From Leadbetterella lacunae (GTDB taxonomy: Bacteria; Bacteroidota; Bacteroidia; Cytophagales; Spirosomataceae), in contig NZ_JBHRYQ010000001.1 of the NCBI RefSeq assembly GCF_042649125.1, positions 1,736,001 to 1,800,000 on the forward strand: DNA of 64,000 nt, written 5' to 3'. Position numbers and translations under genes: made by a program. Shown piece by piece: positions 1 to 8,614 of this stretch. Every line of letters starts with the position of its first letter. Position 1 is the stretch's first letter. The notes under the pieces are model-generated. The model worked only from the letters and a program-made list of their open reading frames with translations, did no database searches and was not told where the DNA came from.

Positions 1-1343
1 TTAATTGTGATTTTATAACCAAACGATTCTTTTACATTCGATCCGAAAGTCTTTCTAGACTTATACTTTTCTAATTCTTCTCTTTTGGTATTAATGCCAT
101 TGTCTCTGCCCAAGCTTACTGTTAACTTATTATCTACGCTACTTTCGTTTATGTATGTTTTACCCAAAAACTTTTCCATAAAATATACATTGGCTTCGCC
201 CGAAAGCAACTTCAATTTTTCCCATTCTAAAATATCCGCAGTCAAAAAACTTGCATTATCGTATTTGGGAGCTGCGATATTATTGTATGCCGCATTGGCC
301 GTATAATTTCTAACTTCTACTAGCTCTGGACCAACTCCACTCAATATATTGTATGGTACTTGAATTTGAAAATTTACGCTCATAGAAGTTTCAACCATTT
401 CCACGATATTGGCTGCAGTGGCCATATCTGCGATTGGTGCTGACTCTAGAGCCATTGCTACTCCTTCTTCAGACTTTCTCATAGCACGCATCATATTGGG
501 CTGATAAAAACTTAAATATTGCGGATAAACCTCAGGCTTTTGACCTGACTGAGACGGATTTGAGGTAGAAAGCGAAAGCTTCACGTTTTTCCAATCAATA
601 CCCGTATTTTGGTATACACTGGCCTTATAAGTCAAATTAACTGGGCTATTTGTGTCTTTTACTCGAATATCGTAGTTGGGCGACCAACCAGCATTTCGGG
701 CAATGTATGTTATCGATATCTTGGCATTAGTATTTTTAACTGCTGAAACCGAAAGTTCAATTTGTCCCAAAGGCATTCTCAAAGAAGGGTCTTGGCTAAG
801 CTGTTTTTCTAAGCGTGCTTTTTTGTCTTTAAGCGGCTCTATTTGTCTTGTAATCTGAAGTTTTCTTGCTCCAACTTCCGTAAGTTTTGTTCTAAAAAAT
901 TCAATCATTTCTTTCAAATCTTCGGGTAAAACCCCATCTTTTTCACTTTTGATGCTGGCATTCGCCATAATCATACGTTCCTCGTTTAAGGCCACATTTA
1001 GCAGCATATCCAGGTTTTCTATGTCCGACTTTACCATATCTATTGAGTCTTTCAAAACGGAAGCTTTTGCGTTAAGAAAATTCGGTTTGTATTTCACACC
1101 CAAAAGCGTAAAATCACCTTGCCCGCCCACCTGAATACTATTTGGGTCAATGGTATTGGCAATATTATCTAAAACTATTTTGGTACTGCCGGCCGTTAAA
1201 TTCCCAGCGTACGAACTTTCTATTTGTGCTTGGTTTAAAAACACGGTAACGCGTTCAATATTGGGAGTCGCATTTTTTTGATATTGTGCAAAAGAAAAAG
1301 TGTGTAAGCTCGAAAGCAGAGCAATTGAAAATAATAATTTCAT
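1..1343 (-). CDS. DUF4139 domain-containing secreted protein (mucoidy inhibitor MuiA-like), 3' end outside window
   Basis: Reads leftward from an ATG at 1343 and is still open at base 1, so the C-terminus is missing (447 codons visible). It opens with a clear signal peptide (MKLLFSIALLSSLHTFSFAQ), then a DUF4140-like N-terminal beta domain (RVTVFLNQAQI). A charged coiled-coil stretch lies around residues 105-175. The long DUF4139 beta domain follows and is recognised by YIARNAGWSPNYDIRVKD and WKNVKLSLSTSNP. The last visible residues (SFGYKITI) fit the conserved end of DUF4139. Members are exported proteins of unknown biochemical function; the MuiA name comes from a mucoidy phenotype in other bacteria. 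The family call is firm, the function is not known. Confidence 0.88.
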   Translation of the reverse strand, partial: MKLLFSIALLSSLHTFSFAQYQKNATPNIERVTVFLNQAQIESSYAGNLTAGSTKIVLDNIANTIDPNSIQVGGQGDFTLLGVKYKPNFLNAKASVLKDSIDMVKSDIENLDMLLNVALNEERMIMANASIKSEKDGVLPEDLKEMIEFFRTKLTEVGARKLQITRQIEPLKDKKARLEKQLSQDPSLRMPLGQIELSVSAVKNTNAKISITYIARNAGWSPNYDIRVKDTNSPVNLTYKASVYQNTGIDWKNVKLSLSTSNPSQSGQKPEVYPQYLSFYQPNMMRAMRKSEEGVAMALESAPIADMATAANIVEMVETSMSVNFQIQVPYNILSGVGPELVEVRNYTANAAYNNIAAPKYDNASFLTADILEWEKLKLLSGEANVYFMEKFLGKTYINESSVDNKLTVSLGRDNGINTKREELEKYKSRKTFGSNVKESFGYKITI

Positions 1344-1441
1344 AAACGTATATTTTTAAACAAATAACGTTAAAAACCAAAAAAATGCATCAATTAGCCG
1401 TAATCTTTTTGCCCATTTTAGCTACTTACTTTTTAATTTAA

Positions 1442-1449
1442 TAATTTTG
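1442..1449 (+). promoter_or_regulatory. -7 promoter element (TAATTTTG) upstream of the Ldh-family gene
   Basis: TAATTTTG matches the Bacteroidota -7 consensus TAnnTTTG and lies 20 nt before the ATG at 1469. The nearest upstream TTTG (1408-1411) is farther than the usual 17-23 nt spacer, so only the -7 box is convincing. Confidence 0.4.
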
Positions 1450-1468
1450 TCACACAAAATCAGACAGG

Positions 1469-2539
1469 ATGTTCGCTTCAGAAAAAGTAAGAAAATTTAC
1501 AGAGAAAATATTTAAATCGTTGGGCTGCAGTACCAAAGACGCAAAGTTGGCTGCCGATGTACTCATTAATGCCGACCTAAACGGTGTGGATTCACACGGT
1601 GTAGCTCGCCTTGCGGGTTATGTGAGACTATATGACCACGGCCGCCTAAACCCTACTCCAAACATAAAAATAATACACGAAACACCCAGCACAGCCACTA
1701 TTGACGGCGACCGCGGACTTGGGCTAGTAGTGGCTCCGTATGCTATGCAAGTGGCCAAAAAGAAAGCCAAAAAAGTAGGTAGCGGGTGGGTTTCGGTCCA
1801 AAACTCCAACCATTTTGGCATTGCAGGTTATCATGCCGCATTGGCAGTTTCTGACGATATGATTGGCTGGGCCATGACGCACTCGGCTCCATTGGTTGTA
1901 CCTACTTTTTCGAAAGAAAAACTTTTGGGCACAAACCCAATAGCAGTAGCCATACCTGCCGACAAAGAGCCGTTTTTCTTGGCTGACTTTGCTACCACAG
2001 CCGTAGCCTACGGCAAAATGGAAATATTACAAAGACAAGGCAAAAAAGCACCTATAGGCTGGGTGCAAGACGAAAATGGCGACCCAACAGATAACGCAAA
2101 TGCAGTAAAAGAAGGCGGCGGACTTTTGCCTCTTGGTGGAGACAGAGAACACGGGAGCCACAAAGGCTACGGCTTAGGAGCAGTAGTAGACATACTTTCG
2201 GGTGTACTTTCAGGTGCCAATTTTGGACCGTGGGTTCCGCCATTTGCCACTGCGGGTTTTCATGATGTAACTGCCCAAGAAGTGGGCAAAGGCACAGGCC
2301 ATTTTTTGGGAGCGATGCGAATTGACGGATTTAGGCCTAAAGAAGATTTTAAACAAAATATGGATATTTGGATAAACAGATTTAGGTCTGCCAAACATAT
2401 TGACGATAACCCCGTTCAGATTCCGGGAGATCAAGAGCGAAACTTTAAGGCCGAAAGAGAAATAAGTGGTTTGCCACTAAACGAAAAAGTGGTAGAGAGT
2501 CTGCTTGAACTTGGAGAAAGATTTAAAGTTAAATTTTGA
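1469..2539 (+). CDS. Ldh family oxidoreductase (malate/L-lactate/ureidoglycolate dehydrogenase type)
   Basis: 356 aa, the usual length for this NAD(P)-dependent 2-hydroxyacid dehydrogenase family, which is unrelated to classical LDH/MDH. Diagnostic motifs are DSHG (residues 41-44), NHFG (114-117, with the conserved His) and HKGYGLG (231-237) in the cofactor/substrate region. The family oxidises (S)-2-hydroxyacids such as malate, lactate, sulfolactate or ureidoglycolate; the substrate cannot be read from sequence. The gene ends only 10 nt before aguB, so the two are probably co-transcribed. No signal peptide, so cytoplasmic. A true NAD-malate dehydrogenase (22070-22999) lies elsewhere in the window, making housekeeping malate oxidation unlikely here. 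Confidence 0.9.
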   Translation: MFASEKVRKFTEKIFKSLGCSTKDAKLAADVLINADLNGVDSHGVARLAGYVRLYDHGRLNPTPNIKIIHETPSTATIDGDRGLGLVVAPYAMQVAKKKAKKVGSGWVSVQNSNHFGIAGYHAALAVSDDMIGWAMTHSAPLVVPTFSKEKLLGTNPIAVAIPADKEPFFLADFATTAVAYGKMEILQRQGKKAPIGWVQDENGDPTDNANAVKEGGGLLPLGGDREHGSHKGYGLGAVVDILSGVLSGANFGPWVPPFATAGFHDVTAQEVGKGTGHFLGAMRIDGFRPKEDFKQNMDIWINRFRSAKHIDDNPVQIPGDQERNFKAEREISGLPLNEKVVESLLELGERFKVKF

Positions 2540-2549
2540 ACAAAAAAAC

Positions 2550-3422
2550 ATGACAATGAAAGATATTAATATAGGTTTGGTACAAATGAGCTGTGACTCA
2601 GATGTGCAACAAAATAAAGACAAGGCAATTTTGAAAATCAAAGAAGCCGCTGCGAAGGGTGCTCAAATAATTTGCCTGCAAGAGTTATTTACCTCGCTGT
2701 ATTTTTGTGATGTAGAAGACCATGAGAATTTCAAATTAGGAGAGGCTATCCCAGGGCCAACTACGGACCTTTTACAGCCTTTAGCCAAAGAACTTGGGGT
2801 AGTTATTATTGCCTCTTTATTTGAAAAAAGAGCACAGGGACTTTACCATAACACCACTGCGGTAATTGACGCCGACGGTGAATATCTTGGAAAATACCGT
2901 AAAATGCACATTCCAGACGATCCGGGGTATTTTGAAAAATTTTATTTCACTCCGGGCGATTTAGGTTATAAGGTTTTTGAAACAAAGTTTGCCAAAATAG
3001 GCGTGCTTATCTGCTGGGATCAATGGTACCCCGAGGCGGCAAGAATCACCTCTTTGATGGGTGCTGAAATTCTATTTTTTCCAACTGCCATCGGCTGGGA
3101 TATGGACGAAAAAGACCCCGTAATAAATCAGGAGCAATATGAGGCTTGGCAGACCATACAACGCTCACACGCTGTGGCAAATGGCGTTTATGTGGTATCT
3201 GTAAACCGTGTAGGCGTAGAAGCCAATCAGCAGTTTTGGGGTGGCTCGTTTGTAGCAAATCCGCATGGAAGGCTCCTGTATTTGGCATCGCACGATAAGG
3301 AAGAAACCCACGTGGAGAAGATAGATATTTCAAAAACCGAATACTACAGAACCACTTGGCCTTTTTTGAGAGATCGCCGCATAGACAGCTATCAGCCAAT
3401 CGTAAAAAGATTTATAGATTAA
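2550..3422 (+). CDS. aguB: N-carbamoylputrescine amidase
   Basis: 290 aa nitrilase-superfamily hydrolase that converts N-carbamoylputrescine to putrescine, CO2 and ammonia in the agmatine route of polyamine synthesis. The Glu-Lys-Cys catalytic triad is visible: E45 (CLQELF), K118 (YRKMHIPDDP) and C155 (LICWDQWYPE). The WDQWYPEAAR and RSHAVANGVYVVSVNR signatures are typical of plant/bacterial AguB. The start is taken at ATG 2550, 10 nt after the upstream stop; a longer reading frame from 2505 would overlap the upstream gene and adds residues with no family match. The usual partner agmatine deiminase (aguA) is not adjacent. Transcription ends at the hairpin at 3455. Confidence 0.93.
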   Translation: MTMKDINIGLVQMSCDSDVQQNKDKAILKIKEAAAKGAQIICLQELFTSLYFCDVEDHENFKLGEAIPGPTTDLLQPLAKELGVVIIASLFEKRAQGLYHNTTAVIDADGEYLGKYRKMHIPDDPGYFEKFYFTPGDLGYKVFETKFAKIGVLICWDQWYPEAARITSLMGAEILFFPTAIGWDMDEKDPVINQEQYEAWQTIQRSHAVANGVYVVSVNRVGVEANQQFWGGSFVANPHGRLLYLASHDKEETHVEKIDISKTEYYRTTWPFLRDRRIDSYQPIVKRFID

Positions 3423-3454
3423 AATTATAAATCATCTTTTTGGTTAAAAATAAA

Positions 3455-3484
3455 AATAGGCCTCTGATTTCTCGGAGGCCTATT
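3455..3484. terminator. Bidirectional intrinsic terminator between aguB and nfeD
   Basis: Inverted repeat AATAGGCCTC ... GAGGCCTATT with a short loop, lying between the convergent aguB (+) and NfeD (-) genes, with A/T tracts on both sides. Confidence 0.75.
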
Positions 3485-3506
3485 ATGTTTTAATGATTTT
3501 TTTATT

Positions 3507-3938
3507 TCAAATTTCTTCTACAATTAGCTTAATTCCATCTATTTTTCGAATAACCACTTTCGCGTTTGCGGCTATTGCTTTTCCGTTTTTTTCGAGGGCA
3601 ATCCAATCGGTACCTCTGTAAAAAACCTTACCTTCTGAATCTGCACCAATCTCTAAAGAAACTATGGCGTGCTCGTCTACAAATTCAGTAAATGTTTGTC
3701 CTTTTTTTAGGAATGCATCCATGAATTTTTCTCTAAAAAGATATAAACTCAGCAGCGATACCAATCCAAAAACGCCCACTTGTGTAGGCAAGTCGTCGAA
3801 GACGCCCATATAAGTCAAAAGCCCAACGATGATTGCTGCTATTCCGAAAAAGACCGAGTAAAATGAAACTGAAATAATTTCAATTATGAGTAATATTACT
3901 CCCAACACTACCCAAGTACTTGCGGCAGACATATCCAT
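3507..3938 (-). CDS. NfeD family membrane protein (short form)
   Basis: 143 aa. N-terminal half is three hydrophobic segments (about residues 8-30, 30-45 and 48-68); the C-terminal half is a small soluble OB-fold-like domain with the signature GSDGKVFYRGTDW-like stretch (here SEGKVFYRGTDWIALEKNGK, residues 99-118). Short NfeD proteins without the protease domain are normally encoded next to an SPFH/stomatin gene and are thought to act with it in membrane microdomains. That is the arrangement here: it starts 1 nt from the end of the SPFH gene, so the two form a tight operon with SPFH first. Confidence 0.88.
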   Translation of the reverse strand: MDMSAASTWVVLGVILLIIEIISVSFYSVFFGIAAIIVGLLTYMGVFDDLPTQVGVFGLVSLLSLYLFREKFMDAFLKKGQTFTEFVDEHAIVSLEIGADSEGKVFYRGTDWIALEKNGKAIAANAKVVIRKIDGIKLIVEEI

Positions 3939-3939
3939 A

Positions 3940-4851
3940 TTATTTGCTATTTTCTTGTTTAATCACATTCATTGCTGTGGCAATAACCCCAGCCATATCG
4001 GCCATATTGGAAGGCAAAATCATTGTATTTGAAGCTTTCGCTATTTTTCCAAATTGCTCAATATAGTTTTCGGCTACTTTAAGTTGAATCGCCTCTAAAC
4101 CACCTTTAGTTTGAATAGAATCTGCTACCAAACGAATAGAATCTGCAGTTGCTTCTGCTACCGCTCTCAAAGCTTGAGCCTCACCTTCTGCCCTATTTAT
4201 TTGCAAAAGTTTTTGACCTTCTGACTCCAACACTACGCGTTCTTTTTCTCCTTGAGCCATGTTGATAGCCGACTGTTTTTTACCTTCTGATTCCAAAATC
4301 ACAGATCTTTTCTCTCTTTCGGCTTGCATCTGTTTTTCCATGGCCTGTAAAACCGTAGCGGGAGGCGAAATATTCTTTATTTCATATCGAAGTACTTTTA
4401 CTCCCCAACCTATAGCAGCCTCGTCAATAGCGGCTACCACGGCCGTGTTGATGATCATACGCTCCACAAAAGTCTTATCCAGGTCTATTTTTCCTATTTC
4501 GCTACGCATAGTGGTTTGAGCCAACTGCGTTACCGCAAAAACGTAATCGTTAATACCATACGAGGCTTTTTGAGGGTCTACTACTTGTAAAAAAATCACA
4601 CCGTCTACACGTACTTGCACGTTATCACGTGTTATACAAATTTGTTCATGAATATCATATGCTTGTTCTTTTAATGAATGTTTATACGCCACTCTGTCTA
4701 AAAAAGGCATGATAAAAGTAATGCCCGGCTGCAAAACGCCGTTAAACTTTCCGAGTCGCTCTATAATATAAGCTCTTTGCTGGGGCACAACTTTAACTGA
4801 CATGGTGATTACCACCACAATCAATAGGGTTACGGCTAAAATTGAATACAT
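3940..4851 (-). CDS. SPFH domain / stomatin-like (slipin, QmcA-type) protein
   Basis: 303 aa. One N-terminal membrane helix (residues 2-20) is followed by the SPFH/Band-7 domain (about 20-190; VVPQQRAYIIERLGKFN). A charged coiled coil (about 170-235; EREKRSVILESEGKKQSAIN) and an alanine-rich C-terminal oligomerisation region complete it. The family forms large membrane-anchored oligomers that organise lipid microdomains and, with NfeD, may control membrane proteolysis. Followed immediately by nfeD. The gene is divergent from the pseudouridine synthase at 5115 and shares a 263-bp spacer with it, in which I see no convincing promoter. Confidence 0.9.
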   Translation of the reverse strand: MYSILAVTLLIVVVITMSVKVVPQQRAYIIERLGKFNGVLQPGITFIMPFLDRVAYKHSLKEQAYDIHEQICITRDNVQVRVDGVIFLQVVDPQKASYGINDYVFAVTQLAQTTMRSEIGKIDLDKTFVERMIINTAVVAAIDEAAIGWGVKVLRYEIKNISPPATVLQAMEKQMQAEREKRSVILESEGKKQSAINMAQGEKERVVLESEGQKLLQINRAEGEAQALRAVAEATADSIRLVADSIQTKGGLEAIQLKVAENYIEQFGKIAKASNTMILPSNMADMAGVIATAMNVIKQENSK

Positions 4852-5114
4852 GTTATTAGTGATTTAATTGAATGAATAATATTTTTTTTATCAAAGTTAA
4901 GGTTTCGTGGGCCACCCGAAAGTGAATTCGGATAAATATCAATCTTTCACGTAAGATAGGCTACCCGAATGGACAAACGGTAAGTATTTGTATATTTTCT
5001 CTATTTAATTGTATTTCAATCTTTAACCAAACAAAATAATAAGCAAATAAGGCATAAATCGCTGATTTTAAATTAAATTGCAAGCTTAAATACAGTAGTG
5101 ATATTGCAAAGAAA

Positions 5115-6704
5115 ATGAAAGACAAACCATTCGGAAGAAAAAACCTATCAGGAGGTTCAAGCAAACCTGACAGTAAAAGGCCTAGGAAATTTGACAGCGA
5201 CAATACTAGGAAAGTCTCTGATAAACCCCAAAGGTTTGAGGGAAGCAGAGACGACAGACCTTCAAAGTTTGACGGTAACAGAGGTGGTTCAGATAGAAAA
5301 CCATCGGGAGACAGACCTTCTCGTTTTGACTCTGACAGAAAACCATCGGGAGATAGACCTTCACGTTTTGATTCTGACAGAAAACCATCTGGAGACAGAC
5401 CTTCTCGTTTTGACTCTAACAGACCCAAAGGCAGAGACGAAGGCAGATCGCCAAGATACGGCGGAAACAACGACAGATCATTTGACAAAAAACCTTCGAG
5501 CGATAGATTCTCTAATGATTTTAGATCTGACTCAAACGACAGACCAAAGAGATTTGAAGGATCAAACGACAGAAAGCCAAGCAGCGACCGTCCGTCAAGA
5601 TTTGATGGAAAAGGACCTACGAGCGGATTTAAAAGAGATGAATCGCGAGGAGATTTCAAAAGAGACGACTCAAGAGGAGGCTTTAAAAGAGAAGAAGCTA
5701 GAGGGAATTTTAAAAGAGACAGCAGCAGAGGCGATTTTAAAAGAGACGAAAAAGGCGAATTTAGAAGAGTAGACGAAAGAGGGAATTTTAAAAGAAATTA
5801 TCCATCTACAGGAAGATACGATTCTGATAAAAAACCTGGTTTTGATAAAGAATTTTCGAAAAACCAAGGCCTTAAAGCCAAATGGGAAGACCGCCAAGTA
5901 GGCCCTAAAAGGGCTCCAAACTACAGCGAAGAAAGACTAAAGTCGCATTTACCTCCAAAAGTGAGACAAAAAGTAGAAAAAAACGAATCTAAAGTAGATT
6001 CAATCAGACTTAACAGATACATAGCAAATGCAGGATTGTGCTCAAGAAGAGAAGCAGATGAATTTATAGCTTCGGGGCAAATCACGGTAAACGGCAAAAC
6101 CATTTCAGAAATGGGCTACCAAGTGCAGCCTTCTGACGTAGTAAAATATGGACGTAAGATACTTAACAGAGAAAAACTGATGTATCTTTTGCTAAACAAA
6201 CCAAAAGATTTTATAACCACTACTGACGATCCCGAAGGAAGACGCACAGTTATGGAACTGGTTAACAATGCTTGCGAAGAGCGTATTTACCCAGTTGGAA
6301 GACTAGACAGGGCAACCACAGGGCTCCTTTTGATGACTAACGATGGAGAACTTGCCGATAAGCTGTCGCACCCTACTAACGATATCAAAAAAATATATCA
6401 AGTAGAATTAGACAAACCTTTAACCAACGAGCATTTTGACCAAATCTTGCTTGGAGTTGAGCTAGAAGACGGTATTGTGAAAGCAGACGAGCTTTCTGCG
6501 GTTACCCCTGACGCTGAGGTTATTGGGATAGAGATTCACAGTGGTAAAAACAGAATTGTTAGAAGAATATTTGAAAGCCTTGGTTATGAAGTTTTAAAAC
6601 TTGACAGAACTACATATGCAGGTTTAACTAAAAAAGATTTACCTAGAGGAAAATGGAGATTTTTGTCTGAAAAAGAGGTAATTAGATTAAAATATTTAAT
6701 CTAA
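5115..6704 (+). CDS. RluB/RsuA-family rRNA pseudouridine synthase with long disordered N-terminal extension
   Basis: 529 aa, about twice the length of a typical RsuA/RluB enzyme (230-290 aa). Residues 1 to about 290 are low-complexity and rich in Arg, Asp, Ser, Gly, Lys and Phe, with three 14-residue SDRKPSGDRPSRFD-type repeats and then several RGxFKRD repeats. From about 296 comes an S4 RNA-binding domain (NRYIANAGLCSRREADEFI), then the catalytic domain with GRLDRATTG; D398 is the catalytic aspartate. The enzyme isomerises a uridine in 23S (or 16S) rRNA. The extension is RGG-like and presumably RNA-binding (inference). Charged extensions on this enzyme are seen in other Bacteroidota. Confidence 0.9.
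   Translation: MKDKPFGRKNLSGGSSKPDSKRPRKFDSDNTRKVSDKPQRFEGSRDDRPSKFDGNRGGSDRKPSGDRPSRFDSDRKPSGDRPSRFDSDRKPSGDRPSRFDSNRPKGRDEGRSPRYGGNNDRSFDKKPSSDRFSNDFRSDSNDRPKRFEGSNDRKPSSDRPSRFDGKGPTSGFKRDESRGDFKRDDSRGGFKREEARGNFKRDSSRGDFKRDEKGEFRRVDERGNFKRNYPSTGRYDSDKKPGFDKEFSKNQGLKAKWEDRQVGPKRAPNYSEERLKSHLPPKVRQKVEKNESKVDSIRLNRYIANAGLCSRREADEFIASGQITVNGKTISEMGYQVQPSDVVKYGRKILNREKLMYLLLNKPKDFITTTDDPEGRRTVMELVNNACEERIYPVGRLDRATTGLLLMTNDGELADKLSHPTNDIKKIYQVELDKPLTNEHFDQILLGVELEDGIVKADELSAVTPDAEVIGIEIHSGKNRIVRRIFESLGYEVLKLDRTTYAGLTKKDLPRGKWRFLSEKEVIRLKYLI
5289..5414 (+). repeat. Three tandem 42-bp in-frame repeats in the pseudouridine synthase gene
   Basis: Units 5289-5330, 5331-5372 and 5373-5414 each encode a copy of SDRKPSGDRPSRFD and differ only at a few mostly synonymous bases. 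This points to recent duplication inside the disordered tail. Confidence 0.85.
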
Positions 6705-6711
6705 AGTTTTG

Positions 6712-6719
6712 TATTTTTG
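6712..6719 (+). promoter_or_regulatory. -7 promoter element (TATTTTTG) for the 182-aa helical protein
   Basis: TATTTTTG matches TAnnTTTG and sits 21 nt before the ATG at 6741, in the 36-bp gap after the pseudouridine synthase. No clear -33 TTG is seen at the right spacing. Confidence 0.45.
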
Positions 6720-6740
6720 TAATAAAACAAATCAAATCAA

Positions 6741-7289
6741 ATGGAAGAAAACAAAAAAGACCTTACCGATCAAGCCGCTGATATGGCATCGAAAGCAAAA
6801 GAAGTAGCCTCTGAAAAACTTTCAGAAGCAAAAGAAGAAGCAGCTGAATTAATATCTGATATTAAAGAAGAAACAGCAGAGAAATTTGCTGAAGCAAAAG
6901 AAAAAGCATCTGAGCTGGCTGAAGATGCTTCTGAGGCATTTAATGCTGCCAAAGAAAAGGTTTCGGGAATGGTAGATACGGATAAAATCAAAGCTGAAGC
7001 TACTGAAAAGTTTACAGAAGCAAAAGCGAAGGCTTCTGAGCTAGCGGATGAAGCCACTGAGGCATTTAATTCAGCAAAAGCAAAAGTTTCTGAAGTGGTT
7101 AATTCTGAAAAAATGAATGAACTAAAAAATGAAGCTTCTGAAAAATTTGAAGACTTAAAAGAAGACGCTGAAGAAGCTCTTAACAAAGCAAAAAACAAAG
7201 CAGGCGAACTAGCTCACGAGGCAGAAGAGGCTGTAGAAGAAGTTACAAAAAAAGCGAAAGGATTTTTCGCTAAGCTTTTTGGAAAGTAA
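6741..7289 (+). CDS. Ala/Glu/Lys-rich amphipathic helical (YtxH/LEA-like) protein
   Basis: 182 aa made almost entirely of A, E, K, S and D, with 11-residue-like periodicity. Blocks such as EKFAEAKEKASELAEDASEA and EKFTEAKAKASELADEATEA recur about every 50 residues. This pattern is typical of LEA-like or apolipoprotein-like amphipathic helices and of YtxH-type stress proteins. There is no signal peptide. The C-terminus ends in a short basic/hydrophobic segment (AKGFFAKLFGK) that could touch a membrane. The gene has its own -7 element and is closed by a strong terminator, so it is probably a single-gene unit. A stress or membrane-protective role is inference. Confidence 0.7.
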   Translation: MEENKKDLTDQAADMASKAKEVASEKLSEAKEEAAELISDIKEETAEKFAEAKEKASELAEDASEAFNAAKEKVSGMVDTDKIKAEATEKFTEAKAKASELADEATEAFNSAKAKVSEVVNSEKMNELKNEASEKFEDLKEDAEEALNKAKNKAGELAHEAEEAVEEVTKKAKGFFAKLFGK

Positions 7290-7310
7290 TTTTCAAAAAA
7301 TATGGTTAAC

Positions 7311-7344
7311 AAAAAAAACACTTGGCTTGCCAAGTGTTTTTTTT
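7311..7344. terminator. Bidirectional terminator (perfect 15-bp stem)
   Basis: Perfect inverted repeat AAAAAAAACACTTGG / CCAAGTGTTTTTTTT around a CTTG loop, between convergent genes. Its last bases form part of the TAA stop codon of the minus-strand gene (7343-7345). Confidence 0.88.
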
Positions 7345-7663
7345 ATGATTTAGTCTCACAATATATCTGTTTTGCATTTGGCGGAACCTCTGAAATCTTA
7401 TCTTCAAACGTGAAGTCGAGCAGGCCACCAAACAAAAGCACAAAAAACTTAACGACCATATTCTTGGCTGAGTTGTAGACTTTTTCTAAGATCCCTTCTT
7501 TTTTTTCAGAATTAGAATCTTTTAAAAAATCTCTATCATCGCCAGCTTGAATCTTTTTCTTTTTAGATTCAATCCGCAAATGATTACTATTTTCAATTAA
7601 CCCGATGGCTTGAACCTCTCCAATTCCTAAAAATAACACGAGCATTAAAAATAGTTTTTTCAT
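7343..7663 (-). CDS. Small secreted hypothetical protein
   Basis: 106 aa from the ATG at 7663, chosen because it places a canonical signal peptide (MKKLFLMLVLFLGIGEVQAI) at the N-terminus; an upstream in-frame start at 7699 would bury it. The mature part is lysine-rich (KSKKKKIQAGDD-like) and contains one hydrophobic stretch near residues 65-82 (MVVKFFVLLFGGLLDFTF) that may be a membrane segment or amphipathic helix. I do not recognise a family. It lies 68 nt downstream of the secreted protein at 7732-8514 on the same strand. Confidence 0.6.
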   Translation of the reverse strand: MKKLFLMLVLFLGIGEVQAIGLIENSNHLRIESKKKKIQAGDDRDFLKDSNSEKKEGILEKVYNSAKNMVVKFFVLLFGGLLDFTFEDKISEVPPNAKQIYCETKS

Positions 7664-7731
7664 AGCTTTTCTGTTTGATAAAACAAATATAAAAAACATA
7701 TAGTAATATGCAATACAAAGTACTGAAATTT

Positions 7732-8514
7732 TTATTCAATTTTGATTTTCTTTGTTTGTCCATCTTCACCTTGAGCCACTATAACCACATAAGTTCCCTT
7801 AGCTCCTTTTTTAAGCTTTAACTGCCCCACATACTCACCTTTAAAGTTTTTGGCGGTGGTTTTAGCTTCTACATTCCCTTTTAAGTCCAAAACGGTTATG
7901 CTTACATCGCCTTCGCCTGGAGCATAGAATCTTACATTTAAAACATCCGTATCAGGTCTATTTGTAAAAACATCAAGCGAACGAATGGTGGCAGCATCAT
8001 TAAATTTAAAAATATGATCGTCTAATTCATAAAGTCTCGCACCTTTTAACTTATTCGGCAAATCGGCCATTTTATCGTGAAGCCTTTCCATTTCAAATTC
8101 AAACTCCCCTTTTCTTCTGTTGTAATTTTCCTTTCTACTTCTCGCATAATCTCTTGATCCGTACCATCTTGGAGAGTCCCCATCGTTGTCTTCTTCCCAC
8201 TCAAAATCCCTTTCGTCACTGTCTTTTATTATTACTCTGACTTGCTTCTCTCCTTTTATATCATGAATAAGCGTGTCTTGTATGTCTTCTATAAATGTCA
8301 AACTTTGGCCATTCTCAATATCTTTCGCGTCGATTTCTTTTTCAATAATCTCCACTTTGCCGTTGATGCTTTTTTCTATTCTTACACGTTTTTTCCCTGG
8401 AGTAGAGCCCTCTGTTATTTCTACTTGGGTTTTAATTTCTTTTTTTTGTTCTTTTTGAGCATTTGCAATTCCAAAAATGGATACCAAAAGGCCCATTAAT
8501 ATTACTTTTTTCAT
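7732..8514 (-). CDS. Secreted protein with Por/T9SS type A-like C-terminal sorting domain
   Basis: 260 aa. Signal peptide MKKVILMGLLVSIFGIANAQ, then a strongly charged middle region (acidic EWEEDNDGD and basic RSRKENYNRRKGEF). The last about 75 residues form a beta-sandwich that looks like a type A sorting domain: VSITVLDLKGNVEAKTT, a GEYVGQLKL strand, KGTYVVIV, ending in KKIKIE. That domain directs export through the type IX secretion system and surface attachment in Bacteroidota. The central part has no recognisable enzyme motif. It may be a stress- or envelope-related protein; its function is unknown. Confidence 0.75.
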   Translation of the reverse strand: MKKVILMGLLVSIFGIANAQKEQKKEIKTQVEITEGSTPGKKRVRIEKSINGKVEIIEKEIDAKDIENGQSLTFIEDIQDTLIHDIKGEKQVRVIIKDSDERDFEWEEDNDGDSPRWYGSRDYARSRKENYNRRKGEFEFEMERLHDKMADLPNKLKGARLYELDDHIFKFNDAATIRSLDVFTNRPDTDVLNVRFYAPGEGDVSITVLDLKGNVEAKTTAKNFKGEYVGQLKLKKGAKGTYVVIVAQGEDGQTKKIKIE

Positions 8515-8614
8515 AACTTTAAATTTATTTTAGTTTAGTATATAGATGGTTTTATTTTACGAAGGTTGCATTTTATTGCTGATTTTTCTTTCAAAAACTC
8601 TTAATAAAAGTTAA

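Noticed and set aside
4961..5659. 232-codon open frame on the minus strand opposite the pseudouridine synthase tail
   Set aside because: It is the mirror of the low-complexity R/D/S/G-rich repeats (Leu/Ser/Pro-rich nonsense peptide with the same repeats); no start context or family match.
6770..7198. 142-codon minus-strand open frame opposite the helical protein
   Set aside because: Ser/Phe/Ala-rich complement of the A/E/K repeats; no independent evidence.
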